Shown here piece by piece: positions 10,439 through 21,520 of a DNA stretch of 64,000 nucleotides. Positions within the stretch are counted from its first letter, which is position 1; each line of letters opens with the position of its first letter. The translations under genes were made by a program, and so were the position numbers. Source of the DNA: Trifolium pratense (Eukaryota; Streptophyta; Magnoliopsida; Fabales; Fabaceae). The notes below the pieces were generated by a model. The model was not told the DNA's origin. It was given only the letters and a program-made list of their open reading frames with translations, and made no database searches. The stretch is from positions 73,908,353-73,972,352 of the forward strand of contig NC_060060.1 in assembly GCF_020283565.1 (NCBI RefSeq). Reading direction: 5' to 3'.

Positions 10439-13400
10439 TTACTCTCTAACAAAAAACTGATCAATGGGCGTATACCTGCCCTCCTTATGCGACAACTTTT
10501 GCTTCTTGGATTTGCTTTGTCTATTGATTCTGTGCTTCTGATCCTGACTGGAAGAACATAGATTAATACCTTAAACAGAAATGTTAAGTCGCGCTCTATA
10601 TACTTTGTTGCAATATTAAAAAGCACAACAAATGGCAAGAAGTAAATATTTTACCTTTGAATTGGAGTGGATGCTGGATGAATACTAGATTCTTCCTTTT
10701 GAAGCTTTTCAGCAAAATGGAAATCAGAATGCTCTAATCTTTCCTCGACAAAACTTGGAGGAAGTTCTGTTCCACAGAGTGAACATTTATAGTCATCCAA
10801 CCACAACATTATCGATTCCTGACAAGAAGAATTAAGTTTATCATCCTCCAGGAGATTAAACTCATTATTCACATTTTTGCCCTCGAACTGTCCCTGGAAA
10901 GAAGTTGATCCCAGAACCTCTGTAAATCCACTGTGAGTAGAACTTGGGTCATCATTGTCAGAAGTTTGCACCTGGTAAATACAGCAGACAGCATACAAAT
11001 TAGTGGAGAAACACAGACATGCTCCTCAATCAGCCAAAACAATTATTCATTGCTGAAATTGATGTATATCAATGTGTGTCAGCTACTTAGAAAGATAAGA
11101 GTAGAGAAAGGTAGATATACCTTCTCTGCACCATCATTTTTCCAGAGAGTGCAGCTTTGGTAATTTACATCTAATGAATGATTACCATCAAAAGGATCTC
11201 TGCCATCAAGCTGATCTGTGTGCCTACCGTCAATGGAAACATCAGTTTCTGTATCACTGACAAAGTCATGATCCGCAACATCTGAAAAAGAACTATTTTT
11301 CCTATTGGCGCCTCCTGAAGTAATGAAATTGGTAATAGTCTTCTGTCTAGGATCAGGTGTAGCACCAAACTTTTCTCCATTAAACTGAGATACTCTAAGG
11401 CCTAAGAGAGGAAGATAAAAAAAATGTTATGCACTGACTTAGACAAGGAATTCGTGTAAAATTTCTTGTGCACTATATCTATAAGCAGTGAGCACCCGCT
11501 TATATTGGCCTTGAGCACCATCTTAAAACAATTTAACAGAAACATATACCCATTAATCTTACTGAAACCGGAAGTTCAGCTTTCAGCAATTTTGATGCAT
11601 GCTTCAAAATATCCTCACTAGAGTTGATGTAGTTTTGTAAAGTCACGGCTCTATTTCGAACCTGTAGATTGTGCATTTATTAGCCCTTGCAAAAGAAATA
11701 TAGTATGATGGTAAAATGCAGGGTGACCATAACATATCCCCAAAGGGACTATAACAAATCATAACTTATTATTTTAGTGAAGCTTTATCCACAGAAGTGA
11801 GAACCCAAGACAGAGAATTGACCTTATCATAATCAGAAAACTATGAAGAAAAGAAGAGTTGAGACATCACTAATACCTCAAAAGAAGCAGTTTTCAGTTT
11901 AAGAGTCAATGTTCGCCCTTGCAGACCCTCTTTTTGCATGTCTGTGGATAGCATTTCAGCAAGCTCCGCTGCAATCACAATCCTTGAGTGGCTCATTTGT
12001 TGATGATAAATTTAATATAACTAAACACTTATTTAATTCAGAAACTCAGCGTGTCACCATAGTCACAAGCTAAACTTAGTCAAAGCCATGCATGTGAATC
12101 TGAGACAACTGAGTTTCAACTTAAGTAGCTCTAAGTTCAAACTGATGAACTACAATTATGAAAACAATGTTAAAAATTTGAAATCTATCGAAATTCCCTG
12201 AAAGATAAACAATAATTGACAAGACATATACCCAATTTTTTATGCAACAGCACTTCGTCCTCAGTGACAGAAAACGTCCTCTCATTGCTGATACTTTTCC
12301 GAAATCTTACTTGGGGGGAATCTGTCTTTCCCAAACCTAAACCCACAGAGTAAAAAAAATCTGCAACAAATTGATAAAATGCCACATGTTAATAAAGGAT
12401 TTTACATGATTAATCTAGAATGGATAATATGATTAGAATTCATAATTATTGTTAGTAAACTTAATATGATGTTAAACTTGCAAATATGCCAAATAATGGT
12501 TTTAAAAACTAGAAAGTCAAAGATAAGAATTTTCAAAATAGACATTAGATCAAAAAGATAAAAAAATGTTCAAAAAACGGTATGAACTTTAGTCGAGCTG
12601 GCCCTGGCCATGTAAAATGTAAATGTTAATGAAAAAGGAAATACTTAAACAGATAGCTAACCTGCTGTTGACTGAGAAAAAAGAGCACACAGATAGCTAC
12701 TCTTATCCAGCATCTGCTCACATGTGTTTATTCCAAAAACTTCCTTCAAAATTTGTTCAGTGACCTTACCAATGCCCCCAATCTGTCAACACTATCAAAC
12801 GTTTTTAATCAGAAAAGCACCTCTTTCAAAGACATAAACATAAGAAAGTCACTGTCGCAACTAGGAACAAAACCAATCATTCTGAATTAGAATACCATAA
12901 TAACTGATATGAAATTAGAATATAACTAACTCAAACATACCTTTCTGATAGGAAGGGAGGATATGAAAGTCATAACAGCCAAGCGGTCATTTGGTAAAAC
13001 ATACTGTCCATTTGGCTTGTTTATGTCTGAGCAAACCTATAGGAGAGTACAATGTCAATTATATAAATTCATAGTATGAAATTTCCCCAGGTGATCAAAC
13101 AATCACCATAGCATACATCACTACTATTTTGAGTTTATACAGATTAAGAAGCACTCGAAAGAAGTAGTATTGAAGCATGAGACTCGTTCATGATATTAAA
13201 AGTAGAAACCACGAACAATGGAAAAAAACAAATGCAAATATATAAACCTATATGTTTTAACACAAAGCTAGCACCCAATCACCCCTTTTAGTATAATCTA
13301 ATATAAACCTATATGTTTTAGCAAAAAGATATCAAAATTGGACAACTGTTAGTTGAGATATAAAGGTAAAAGTTTTGGCTAAAAAATTAAATAAAAGGCA

Positions 13401-14559
13401 ACTGGCATTATCAGGAGATGTTAAGAGAGAATTGAAGAGATAAGCAAGTAGCACAACTTCAGAACAGAATGAAAACAATTTGCAAAACAGAAAATCATGA
13501 AGATATTGCCTTCCTGATTAATGTGCAGGTACAGTATCCTCCCTCAATCTCAATGCATTTCATTTAAAAAGGAAAAAAACAATCCTGTGGCAAGCACAGA
13601 AGAAGTAATGCACATGGTCATGGACTTAATGTTACAAGAATGGCAATATGCTTTAAAACTAGATTCCACTACAATTGGTTTATAATTTTGCTATGGGAAA
13701 TATGTTAGGCAAATATCATACAGAACCTTAGCAAGTAAGCGATTTGGTGCCACTCCAGCACTACATGTGAGACCGGTCTCTTCATAAACACTGGCTCTGA
13801 TTTCTTGAGCAATCTACAAATTCCAAGTTTAGAAAAAAAGAAGAGGTTTAATACATTTGAAGGTCTTCCGTTGCAATTTTAATCTGACACCAACTTACTT
13901 CTTCACTTTTGACATTCCTTTCTCTGCAAACTTCAGTTATATCAAGGTATGCTTCATCCAGGCTACCAGCAATGAAATTGGGATCATACCTCTGAAAAAC
14001 TAACAGACAAGTGCATATTAAGCTACCATCCGTAATTAAAGGAAAAGCCACAATACAAAGAATACCTTTTCTGGTCAAATCACTGTAATGATTATACTTG
14101 TTGAAATCTACTGGGACAAAGATTAACTCTGGACATAGCTTCCGTGCAATGAACCCAGGCATGGCAGAACGAACCCCAAATTTCCTGGCCTATATAAAAA
14201 CGAAAAGAGGATCATAAATTCCATGGTACAATAGAATCCGAGCAGATTAATTCTTCAATTTCCTGGCCTTATAACATATTGACATACTAAACCTCATAAT
14301 TGGCGGTAGATATCATAGACATGCTACCGACAGCCATTGGCTTTCCCTTTAAGGTAGGATTACTTAAAGTCTCAACTGCTGCATAGAAAGCATCCATATC
14401 TACATGTAACCAAATCCTTGAAAGGTCACGCGACGCTTCCAGCTCAAGAATCCTTCTATCAGCAACCTAGCATTGGAAAAAACTAATACAGTAAATTAAC
14501 CAAAAACATTTTAAAAACCATAAAGTAGAAAATAACTGAAAACAACCAAGTTAAGGATA

Positions 14560-14619
<60 letters not shown>

Positions 14620-14987
14620 CTGGTAATGGGATAAATCAGCTTGGGTAAGGTTTGCAAATTGAAGTCTCATGTTGTCGATTTTGTGTTTGATGAAAGCCTC
14701 TTTGCGTTCCTCATTCTGAAAATATTTGGATCCTTTACTCATTTCGTAAACTACCCTTTGCACTTTATCCTTGTCAACCCCCTCCATTCCTATCCATTAT
14801 AACACAAAGTATCAAATATGATATCCCTCCCACTGGACAATTATTCTTACGAAACAGAAAGAATAGCATAGATTTTTCAAAGAATAATAAAAAACACAAA
14901 GAAAGAAAAAAGAAGAAAACCTGCTTTGGCGGTTGTGTAGACAGTGTTGTAAGACTGCCATGGATGATCTTCTTCGCTTCCCTCCAT
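10439..14987 (-). CDS. POLK: DNA polymerase kappa (Y-family, DinB-like)
   Basis: Fourteen exons on the minus strand give 660 residues: 14921-14987, 14617-14789, 14293-14466, 14066-14189, 13899-13999, 13727-13813, 12941-13036, 12662-12782, 12232-12360, 11877-11968, 11550-11661, 11121-11401, 10655-10971, 10439-10547. This is a translesion DNA polymerase that copies past damaged template bases in the nucleus. The catalytic carboxylates are intact in HVDMDAFYA (Asp103, Asp105) and SLDEAYLD (Asp194, Glu195). The kappa-specific N-terminal segment ([19 protein letters not shown]) and the helix-hairpin-helix IGGIGK are present. A single UBZ-type zinc finger (Cys582, Cys585, His600, His604) follows a variable linker. 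The last residues ([10 protein letters not shown]) resemble a PCNA-binding PIP-like end. The first ATG with in-frame continuation into exon 2 was chosen. An E2F-like octamer lies 137 bp upstream. Confidence 0.95.
14563..14615. repeat. (AT)n microsatellite touching POLK splice donor
   Basis: An uninterrupted AT dinucleotide tract of about 53 bp begins within the 5' splice donor of POLK intron 2. On the minus strand the exon ends AAG and the intron reads GTATATATAT. Length changes here would alter the sequence next to the donor. Confidence 0.9.
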
Positions 14988-14988
14988 C

Positions 14989-15050
14989 GTCCTCTTCTTC
15001 TTCTTCTTCTTCTTCTCCGATATGCCGCGCAACACCAACTTTATGGACTC

Positions 15051-15082
<32 letters not shown>
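14989..15082. repeat. (CTT)n and (CT)n tracts in POLK 5' leader
   Basis: A (CTT)n run at about 14989-15016 and a (CT)n run at about 15053-15082 lie just upstream of the POLK start codon. Read in gene direction they are GAA/GAG-rich leader sequence. Open frames coding for poly-Ser or poly-Glu here come from the repeats. Confidence 0.85.
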
Positions 15083-15085
<3 letters not shown>

Positions 15086-15123
15086 GTTAAGCCCAACAAC
15101 TTATATTACAATCATATTTTATT

Positions 15124-15131
15124 TTTCGCGC
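15124..15131 (-). promoter_or_regulatory. E2F-like site upstream of POLK
   Basis: TTTCGCGC matches the E2F/DP consensus TTTSSCGC exactly and lies 137 bp upstream of the POLK start codon. E2F sites are common in plant S-phase and DNA-repair genes. Function here is inferred from sequence only. Confidence 0.5.
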
Positions 15132-15180
15132 CCCCTGTATTTTCTATTTTACCCCCTCACATTTGAAGGTGTAAAAACCT

Positions 15181-15288
15181 AAAATTTGGAAAAATACTCT
15201 TCACAACTTAGTTAGCATGGGAACGAACGGTGGTGTTCGTAAGTTAAAATTGCGAACTTGACGGTGGTAAAATATTTGAACCCTCTTC
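15181..15288. repeat. Dispersed duplicate, left copy
   Basis: About 105 bp here (anchors CACAACTTAG, GTGTTCGTAAG, GGTGGTAAAATATTTGAACC) recurs in the same orientation at 18864-18965 with indels and substitutions. The two copies bracket the F-box gene and the LINE relic. Confidence 0.75.
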
Positions 15289-15501
15289 TAAAACACTGGA
15301 AGGAAATTGTGCCAAGGTTCTATTTACCAGGTATTCAGAGATTGATTTCTCAATCAAAATTTTATCTTTTTTTTATTATGGCTTCTTTTCTATTTAAAAA
15401 AATATATTTTTTATTTTATTTAACTTTTTGGGTTGTTCCAAATTCAAATCCAACTGTTCTGTTGATGATGCTTCTTCTGCTTTAGCCTTCTTTGAAACTA
15501 T

Positions 15502-15505
<4 letters not shown>

Positions 15506-15553
<48 letters not shown>

Positions 15554-15686
15554 GTTGTTGTTTTCTGCACCGTACTCTTACTCTTTAATTTAGTGTGACT
15601 GATAGTTAATTAGATATGAAATGAATTTGAAATTATCCATTTGGTTCCTAACTGCAATTATTTGTTTGAATTGAACCTTATGAATT

Positions 15687-15726
<40 letters not shown>
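15506..15726. repeat. (CT)n and (ATG)n microsatellites before F-box gene
   Basis: A (TC)n run of about 44 bp (15506-15549) and a (GAT)n run of about 40 bp (15687-15726) lie in the presumed 5' leader of the F-box gene. Open frames in this stretch come from the repeats. Confidence 0.9.
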
Positions 15727-15780
15727 CATTTCAGCTCTATAATATATGCCTGCAGTGATTGATTGAAGCAAGACAATATA

Positions 15781-17001
15781 ATGGATAGAGTAATTATGAG
15801 GCAGAAGAGATTTAAATCTATAAACAACTGCTATCACTCTGATGATGATCATGCAATGAATATTCGGCAATGCTCAAATAGTAATAAGAGTTTTATTCTG
15901 TTCTCAGAGCTCTCTCAAGACTTGATGCTTGATATCCTTACTTTGCTTCCTCTTAAGTGTCTGCTTAACTCTGCAAGGTATGTCTCCAAATTTTGGGCTG
16001 CTGCTATTTCAGCCTACCTACCTCTTAAACCACCTGGTTTTTACATTTTTAAGTACAACTCAACAACAAATTCTTATTTCTTAAATATTCAAGATCATGT
16101 CAATGGAAAACCTGAAAGGATTGCTTTGGGAATACCTTCCAGAATGGGACATGTAATGGCTACTTGTCATGGGTTATTATTGCTTTCTACTTTGGCTACA
16201 CTAACTTTTGTAGTAAACCCCATCCTTAAGTGCTGCTTTAGAATTCCAACTCTACCCACTAATTCAAGACGGCTCATTTGTGTTCGATCTACTATTGCAC
16301 GCGTTCCTCGCACTGCCAAATTCAAGTTGTTTGTAACAGATGTCCTAAATGTTTCGGGGGTCAACTGGTATGTTTTCTACGTCCTAACAATTGGAGTTGA
16401 TAACACATGGAAAGAGATAGCTAGAAAAGAAGCTATCCTTGAGTGTGTTTTTTTTTGGGAACCAGTTTATAATGGAGAAAATGATGTTTATTGGATAACA
16501 AGGGATGGAGTGACTGTGATGGATGTTGACAGGGAAATTATTATAAGAGAGTATCCACTACCACCTCCACGAGTGGATGTTGCACCTTTTGGGGTTTTTT
16601 TATGGATGGGAGACCGTCTTTCTTGCATTGTTTTGGTTAAAGGTATTATTAGTAGAACATATCATATCTATGCTTTGGATTTGGATTTAGGAAAATGGAC
16701 TCTTTATCATGAGATGGGACCTTTTGATTATGGAGCTACATGCGGCCACGAACTGGATTTTGATATTAATATTACAATCATGGGTTTGATGTTTCGTTTC
16801 TGGATCAACGACCAAATTTTCTTTATAGCACTTACCGACCCACCAGAAAACCGAAAATCATTTGTAGGCGTTACAAATATAATTTTTTGTTACAATGTCA
16901 AGACTAGACAACTGACAAAGCCTGATGACATTGTAGTGGACGTTTTTCAGGCATTGCTTCATACCAACACTCTAGTTTCGTTGCCAAGTACTCCAACATA
17001 G
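15781..17001 (+). CDS. F-box protein with F-box-associated-like C-terminus
   Basis: This is one uninterrupted exon of 406 residues. The open frame extends upstream to a TTG, but the first ATG is at 15781. An F-box at about residues 41-80 (FSELSQDLMLDILTLLPLKC...) should bind SKP1 and place the protein in an SCF ubiquitin ligase. The remaining 320 residues have the beta-rich, aromatic pattern of F-box-associated interaction domains (e.g. GLLLLST near residue 131, YALDLDLGKWTLYHEM near residue 305). These form the substrate-binding side; the substrate is unknown. Legumes have large, fast-evolving families of such genes, so no orthologue name is given. A short direct repeat brackets the gene (15181-15288 and 18864-18965). 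Confidence 0.85.
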   Translation: MDRVIMRQKRFKSINNCYHSDDDHAMNIRQCSNSNKSFILFSELSQDLMLDILTLLPLKCLLNSARYVSKFWAAAISAYLPLKPPGFYIFKYNSTTNSYFLNIQDHVNGKPERIALGIPSRMGHVMATCHGLLLLSTLATLTFVVNPILKCCFRIPTLPTNSRRLICVRSTIARVPRTAKFKLFVTDVLNVSGVNWYVFYVLTIGVDNTWKEIARKEAILECVFFWEPVYNGENDVYWITRDGVTVMDVDREIIIREYPLPPPRVDVAPFGVFLWMGDRLSCIVLVKGIISRTYHIYALDLDLGKWTLYHEMGPFDYGATCGHELDFDINITIMGLMFRFWINDQIFFIALTDPPENRKSFVGVTNIIFCYNVKTRQLTKPDDIVVDVFQALLHTNTLVSLPSTPT

Positions 17002-17363
17002 CTAGGTTTCCTGGTATAAAATATGTGCTATGCAGTAGTATTTATATTAGTCTTGGTTGGCTAAACCAGAAAAACAAGTATTTATGTTTCTATTTAATTA
17101 TCATGTACGTTGACTATGGCCAACCCAAAGTTGAGGTTTTAAGAGGTTGTTTTAATTTATTTATCATCAAACTTATTGAAAACAATCGATGCATGCTTTG
17201 CCTGGTTTTTAAATCTCAGTTATTTACTTCATAGCAATGTTTAAAAGGCTGGATCAGAGATTAAACCACCGAGAGAGAATTTTTTTGTTCCTACACCAAC
17301 AATTATCCTTTACTTTTTTTGTTAGAATAATTTTACTCTTTATTATTTGAGTTTAACATTAAT
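17002..17363. other. 3' flank of F-box gene
   Basis: AT-rich sequence with no recognisable feature; probably the 3' UTR and spacer before the LINE relic. Confidence 0.4.
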
Positions 17364-18645
17364 GTGTGGAGGCAGCCTTGGCTTAGAAACATAGAGAACT
17401 CTTTTGTTACTACTGTGATGACAGCCAATAATGCAGACATGAAGGTAGCTGATCTTATAGACAATGTTACTGGCAGCTGGAACAATGATTTAATTCAACA
17501 AATTTTCTGCCCAAGGGATGTGCTGGAAATTACCAAGATTCCTCTCAAATTGATGCAAAATGATGACGTACCGATATGGAAGTGTTGTCACAATGGCAAT
17601 TACTCTGTCCGGTCTGCATATTACCATCTTGTGGAAGTGGTGATTGACAATAACCATCTCAAAGTAGAAGGAAATTGGAACAAGCTTTGGAAATTAATGG
17701 TTCCAAACAAAGTTAAAATCTTTCTTTGGAGGGTCCTTCGAGGTTGTCTTCCGGTTCGTACCAGATTGCTCAGCAAAGGAGTGCAATGTGAGCCTAAAGT
17801 CCATGTTGTGGTGACTATGATGAGAATGAATGGCACTGTTTTATAGGTTGTATGGCATCACAAGAAGTGTGGCAGGAAACTGACTGTTGGCAAGCAATGA
17901 CTAAGCACAACACTCATGCTATAAGTTTTGTGTCTATGATGTTCAATATGATAGATGAACTTGATAATAATAGCATGTCAACAGTGGCTATGGTTTTATG
18001 GTCCTTGTGGTGGCGACGAAATCAAAAATGCTGGAACGAATTTGCAGGATTGGAAGCAAGCACGGTGCCCTGTTATGCTCGCACACGAACAGAAACAACA
18101 CCAGACCTGTTATCATGGAGTAAACCACCGAGAGGATCACTCAAATGCAATATCGACGCTGCGTGCTACACTAAACGGAATATCTATTGCGTTGGAGCAT
18201 GTATTCGTGATGAAAATGGAAGATTTGTGAAAGCTTTCGCGAAATGTTTTGAAGGAAAACCAGAAATATATGAAGCTGAAGCTAAAGCTATTGGTCTATT
18301 AGAATGCTTGACATGGTTGAACAGTATGTAGACAAGCCTTATTCAAATAGAAACAGATTGCTTGCATGTTGTGCATTGCCTTAATAAAAAGAGCATATAA
18401 TACTGAATTTGGCAGTATTCTTAAGCTTTGTAGTTACTTTTGTTGAAAGAAAACTGTAACGTCAGTTATGTGAAGAGACAAGTTAATCGAGTAGCTCATG
18501 ACCTAGCTCAAGCGGCTCGTTTTAATGCTAGTCACCAAATTTTTTATTATTGTCCACCTTATATTGAAGTTACAATTATGAATGAAATGCACTAAGTTTG
18601 TTTATGTCAAAATAAATAAATAAATAAATAAATAAATAAATTTGA
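17364..18645 (+). mobile_element. LINE (non-LTR) relic: zf-RVT and RNase H end
   Basis: This is the 3' end of a plant LINE. Residues such as WNKLWKLMVPNKVKIFLW..LRGCLPVRTRL (17364-17800) are the segment before the zinc-binding reverse-transcriptase end domain. A one-base frameshift near 17803 is followed by the expected CGDYDENEWHCF continuation. An RNase H-like domain follows (PRGSLKCNIDAACY...GACIRDENGRF, 18130-18225), then the typical C-terminus VKRQVNRVAHDLAQAARFN near 18470-18530 after further breaks. An (AAAT)n tail at 18612-18643 marks the 3' end. The 5' part with endonuclease and most of RT is missing, as in 5'-truncated LINE insertions. It is not functional. Confidence 0.85.
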
Positions 18646-18863
18646 CCTATAGTGACATACAAACCTGTCACTAAAAGTAGAAAATTTGTAAATAGATCTT
18701 GTTTCCGCCTCTAATGGAACACTTTTTCAAAGTAATCCGGTTCATTATTTCTTACCGAAACACCTTTAAAATTTCCGGTATACTTATGTAAATACAAGAA
18801 ATTTGACTTATTGTGACAGACAAAACTGTCACTAAAAATAAAAAATCTGTAAATAGATCTCGT
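18645..18863. repeat. Paired hairpin repeats (TAGTGACA..TGTCACTA)
   Basis: Two related segments of about 60 bp (about 18645-18704 and 18798-18861) each contain an inverted repeat of the form GTGACA..TGTCAC followed by TGTAAATAGATCT(T/C)GT. They are direct repeats of one another about 155 bp apart. They may be the ends of a small DNA transposon; the type is not determined. Confidence 0.55.
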
Positions 18864-18965
18864 AAAATTCGGAAAAAAATAAATACTATTCACAACTTAT
18901 CATGGGAACAGTGTTCGTAAGCTAAATTGAGAACCTGGCGGTGGTAAAATATTTGAACCCTCTTC
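18864..18965. repeat. Dispersed duplicate, right copy
   Basis: This matches 15181-15288 in the same orientation (anchors TTCACAACTT, CATGGGAAC, GTGTTCGTAAG, GGCGGTGGTAAAATATTTG). It carries several indels. Confidence 0.75.
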
Positions 18966-19336
18966 ATAGTCAAGTGGTCTTTGATGATGATGATTGAAAG
19001 TGTAATGAACAAGGTAATTTTTGGGGCCATTAAAATTGGAAAAGTTGCGACTAATCGAAACATCTGCAACACAAATGGAGTTTTCCCTAGCCCTCACAGT
19101 GGCAATTGTGGATTCATTTTTCTCGTCATTGTTTTTGTTAATTTTGATTTAATTTTTCTGTCTAATATTTTATGGTTGAGTATTTTAAGTTAAAACAAAT
19201 ATATCTCATTGTAATTTTACTTTTAGTTGTAATTAATAAAAATATTTCTATTCAATTTCTTTATCTTTCCAGTTATTTTGTTAATTTTCTCTGCATGCCA
19301 TAACAGAACCGTTCACAAGTTAACATGTGAACTATG
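18966..19336. other. Intergenic
   Basis: AT-rich sequence without a recognisable gene. It ends at the 5-bp target duplication CTATG of the LTR element. Confidence 0.4.
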
Positions 19337-19603
19337 TGTTAGAAATCATGGAATCGAAGGGATAAAGATCATAGATGTCGGCAAGATAGAGTGCATAAGA
19401 GTATTCATGAGGAAGATACTCATAGAAATTCATATTGAATGAATATAGATTGATAAAAGAATGATTAAAATGTACAATGAAGTAGTTTATTTATAGGACT
19501 ATTTGGAGTAACTAACTCCCTAACTAACTTTCTAACCACCTAACCAACTTAGTAACACATCAACTAACTCTAGTTGATTAACTAATTATCTATATTCTTA
19601 ACA
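19337..19603 (-). repeat. LTR (3' LTR in element orientation)
   Basis: 267 bp, TG...CA ends. It is the partner of 21756-22022, with one mismatch seen. Next to it is the polypurine tract (complement of GCCTCCCTCAAACTC at 19604-19618). Confidence 0.92.
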
Positions 19604-20782
19604 GCCTCCCTCAAACTCAACATTGGGAAATTTACCAATTTGAGTTTGAATTACAAAGCTAAAACCAAACAAAGAAACAAAACATTGAATTTTTGGCTTG
19701 TAATGCATTCCTTCAAACCGTAGACTCCAAGCAAGCAACATAAAATCTGCACAACTATCTTCATATCACCTTCCATATTCTGAACCTCCAAAAGTTTAAC
19801 AGCAACCATGATGAGAAGGTCCAAAGGGAGAATTGGAAACAAGCAAATCCAAGACATTCACTAGCACAACAAGATTGTAGTAAACAAAATTGCTAGAACC
19901 CTCATGCTTAACTATCATTGATAGAGGCTAGAAGTAATCCAACAGTGCTCAAGCACACTAAATTTGAAAGAAATCTGAAACAACTTATGCCACTGCAGCA
20001 ACCAAAATTTACAAGTTCTCAAACCATTGCTATGCTACCAGCCCAACTCTGATTTTGGTTGTAAGGAATCTTCATGGTCCTATATGGCCATATCCTTTGC
20101 CAATGATGTCAGATCAATGTATATAACCATAAGCTCCAAACAATAAGAAAATTTTACTTCCACTGTGTAATAAGAAACTGGTTTTGGCCAGCAAATCCAG
20201 GAATAAGGAGTGATGCTTCACTTTTATAGCATACACATGCTTCTTCATATGTAGCACAAAAAATATATCTAGCATCATGTGGTATCAATCAAATCTCAAG
20301 TGGGAAATCAACTCATATCCATTGCAAAAGAACTTGCAGTAAGTAAATCAACTCAACTCCATTATATCAATTGCAGAAATCAATACTGAATTCATTGGAA
20401 TTACACATCTTTGAGATCAAAATTCAGAGAACATGACCAACTAGATATGTAATAGCCTCCCTCAAACTCATAGTAAGAGAATTCTTAGTATGAGTTTGGA
20501 AAACAAAGTCCAAACATAGATGAGCAGACTCACATGAAATCAGAAAAGCATTTTGTTAAACAAGACCTCAAACCATGAGTTCCAAAACATGACAGTAAGA
20601 AATTTTATCAAATCCCTAGTCTATCCAAAGAAGACAACAATTCACTACTAGATACTCTCCACACTTTGTAACCAAGTTTTCATCATAACCAAAAATATCT
20701 TCCAAACCATGTCATTACACTGATAAAACTTTCAATATGCCATAGTGCATTATATCAAGTATCGACTACTGGCAGAACAATA

Positions 20783-21520
20783 TCAGTAGTTCAACAAAAC
20801 AGAGATTAATTGATTGCCACCAGGATCAAAAACAAAGTGCGATGAATTGAGAGAATGATGGTGGAGTGAAAAGATCAGCGCAAGGAAAAGGAGATAAAAC
20901 GTCGTTGCAAACACAGTCGACGTAAACAGAGAGGATCGAAACAAGTTTGTTCCGCCGGGATCAAAAACTATGATGCATAGGTCACGATGATAAGAAAAGA
21001 AAGTGATGATCTTTGACAAACGTAATGGCAAATCAGAAAGCAACTCACCTTTCTTGCTGGTCTGATCGCGATCTTGCGAGAATCGGACGTTGCCGCCGTG
21101 TTGACGCTTGAACTTGATCGGAGAAGAGAACACTTGAACACTTGATTGATTCTGCGATTTCTGGCTGACTGCAGAAAGTACAAACTCAGTTTCAAAATCC
21201 TTCGAATGCTTGTCTTCTTTTGAAGCAGTGATCATGAAACTGACATTGCTGCAACAAGAATCACCAAGAAAACAAGGTATCTCCCCAATCTTGATGGAGA
21301 ATCCATCAGAATCTGGTGTAATAGAAGGAATAGAAACGGGAATGATTGGACTTGCGAAGCTGCCAAAAAGGATTGAATCTTGCGAAGTTGAAAATTCCAG
21401 ATCTTGAGTAGAAGTGCTGAGAATTGCAACATCATCGGATTCATCTTTTTCACAACTTTCAGAATCGTCAGCGGAAGCGCAATCTTCATCTTCATCCCTT
21501 GGGTATCGCTCTGATACCAT
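20783..21520 (-). CDS. Internal ORF of the LTR element, unknown product
   Basis: This 245-residue frame begins with the ATG that overlaps the inner primer-binding site (ATGGTATCAGAGCG reads MVSER). The first two thirds are acidic and Ser-rich (RYPRDEDEDCASADDSESCE). The phrase VFDPGG occurs twice (complements of about 20953-20971 and 20817-20835). No zinc knuckle, protease, integrase or RT motif is present. It may be a gag-like leader, captured host sequence or chance frame. I do not recognise it and do not assign a function. Confidence 0.35.
   Translation of the reverse strand: MVSERYPRDEDEDCASADDSESCEKDESDDVAILSTSTQDLEFSTSQDSILFGSFASPIIPVSIPSITPDSDGFSIKIGEIPCFLGDSCCSNVSFMITASKEDKHSKDFETEFVLSAVSQKSQNQSSVQVFSSPIKFKRQHGGNVRFSQDRDQTSKKGELLSDLPLRLSKIITFFSYHRDLCIIVFDPGGTNLFRSSLFTSTVFATTFYLLFLALIFSLHHHSLNSSHFVFDPGGNQLISVLLNY

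Noticed and set aside
14812..15182. Open frames with poly-Ser/poly-Leu or Arg-Glu repeats near 15 kb
   Set aside because: They are translations of the (CT)n and (CTT)n tracts in the POLK leader.
15763..15780. Six extra N-terminal residues for the F-box protein
   Set aside because: The extension begins at a TTG codon; the first ATG is at 15781.
17852..18331. Independent gene encoding an RNase H-like protein
   Set aside because: It continues a LINE across a frameshift, has typical LINE C-terminal phrases and is followed by further breaks and an (AAAT)n tail.
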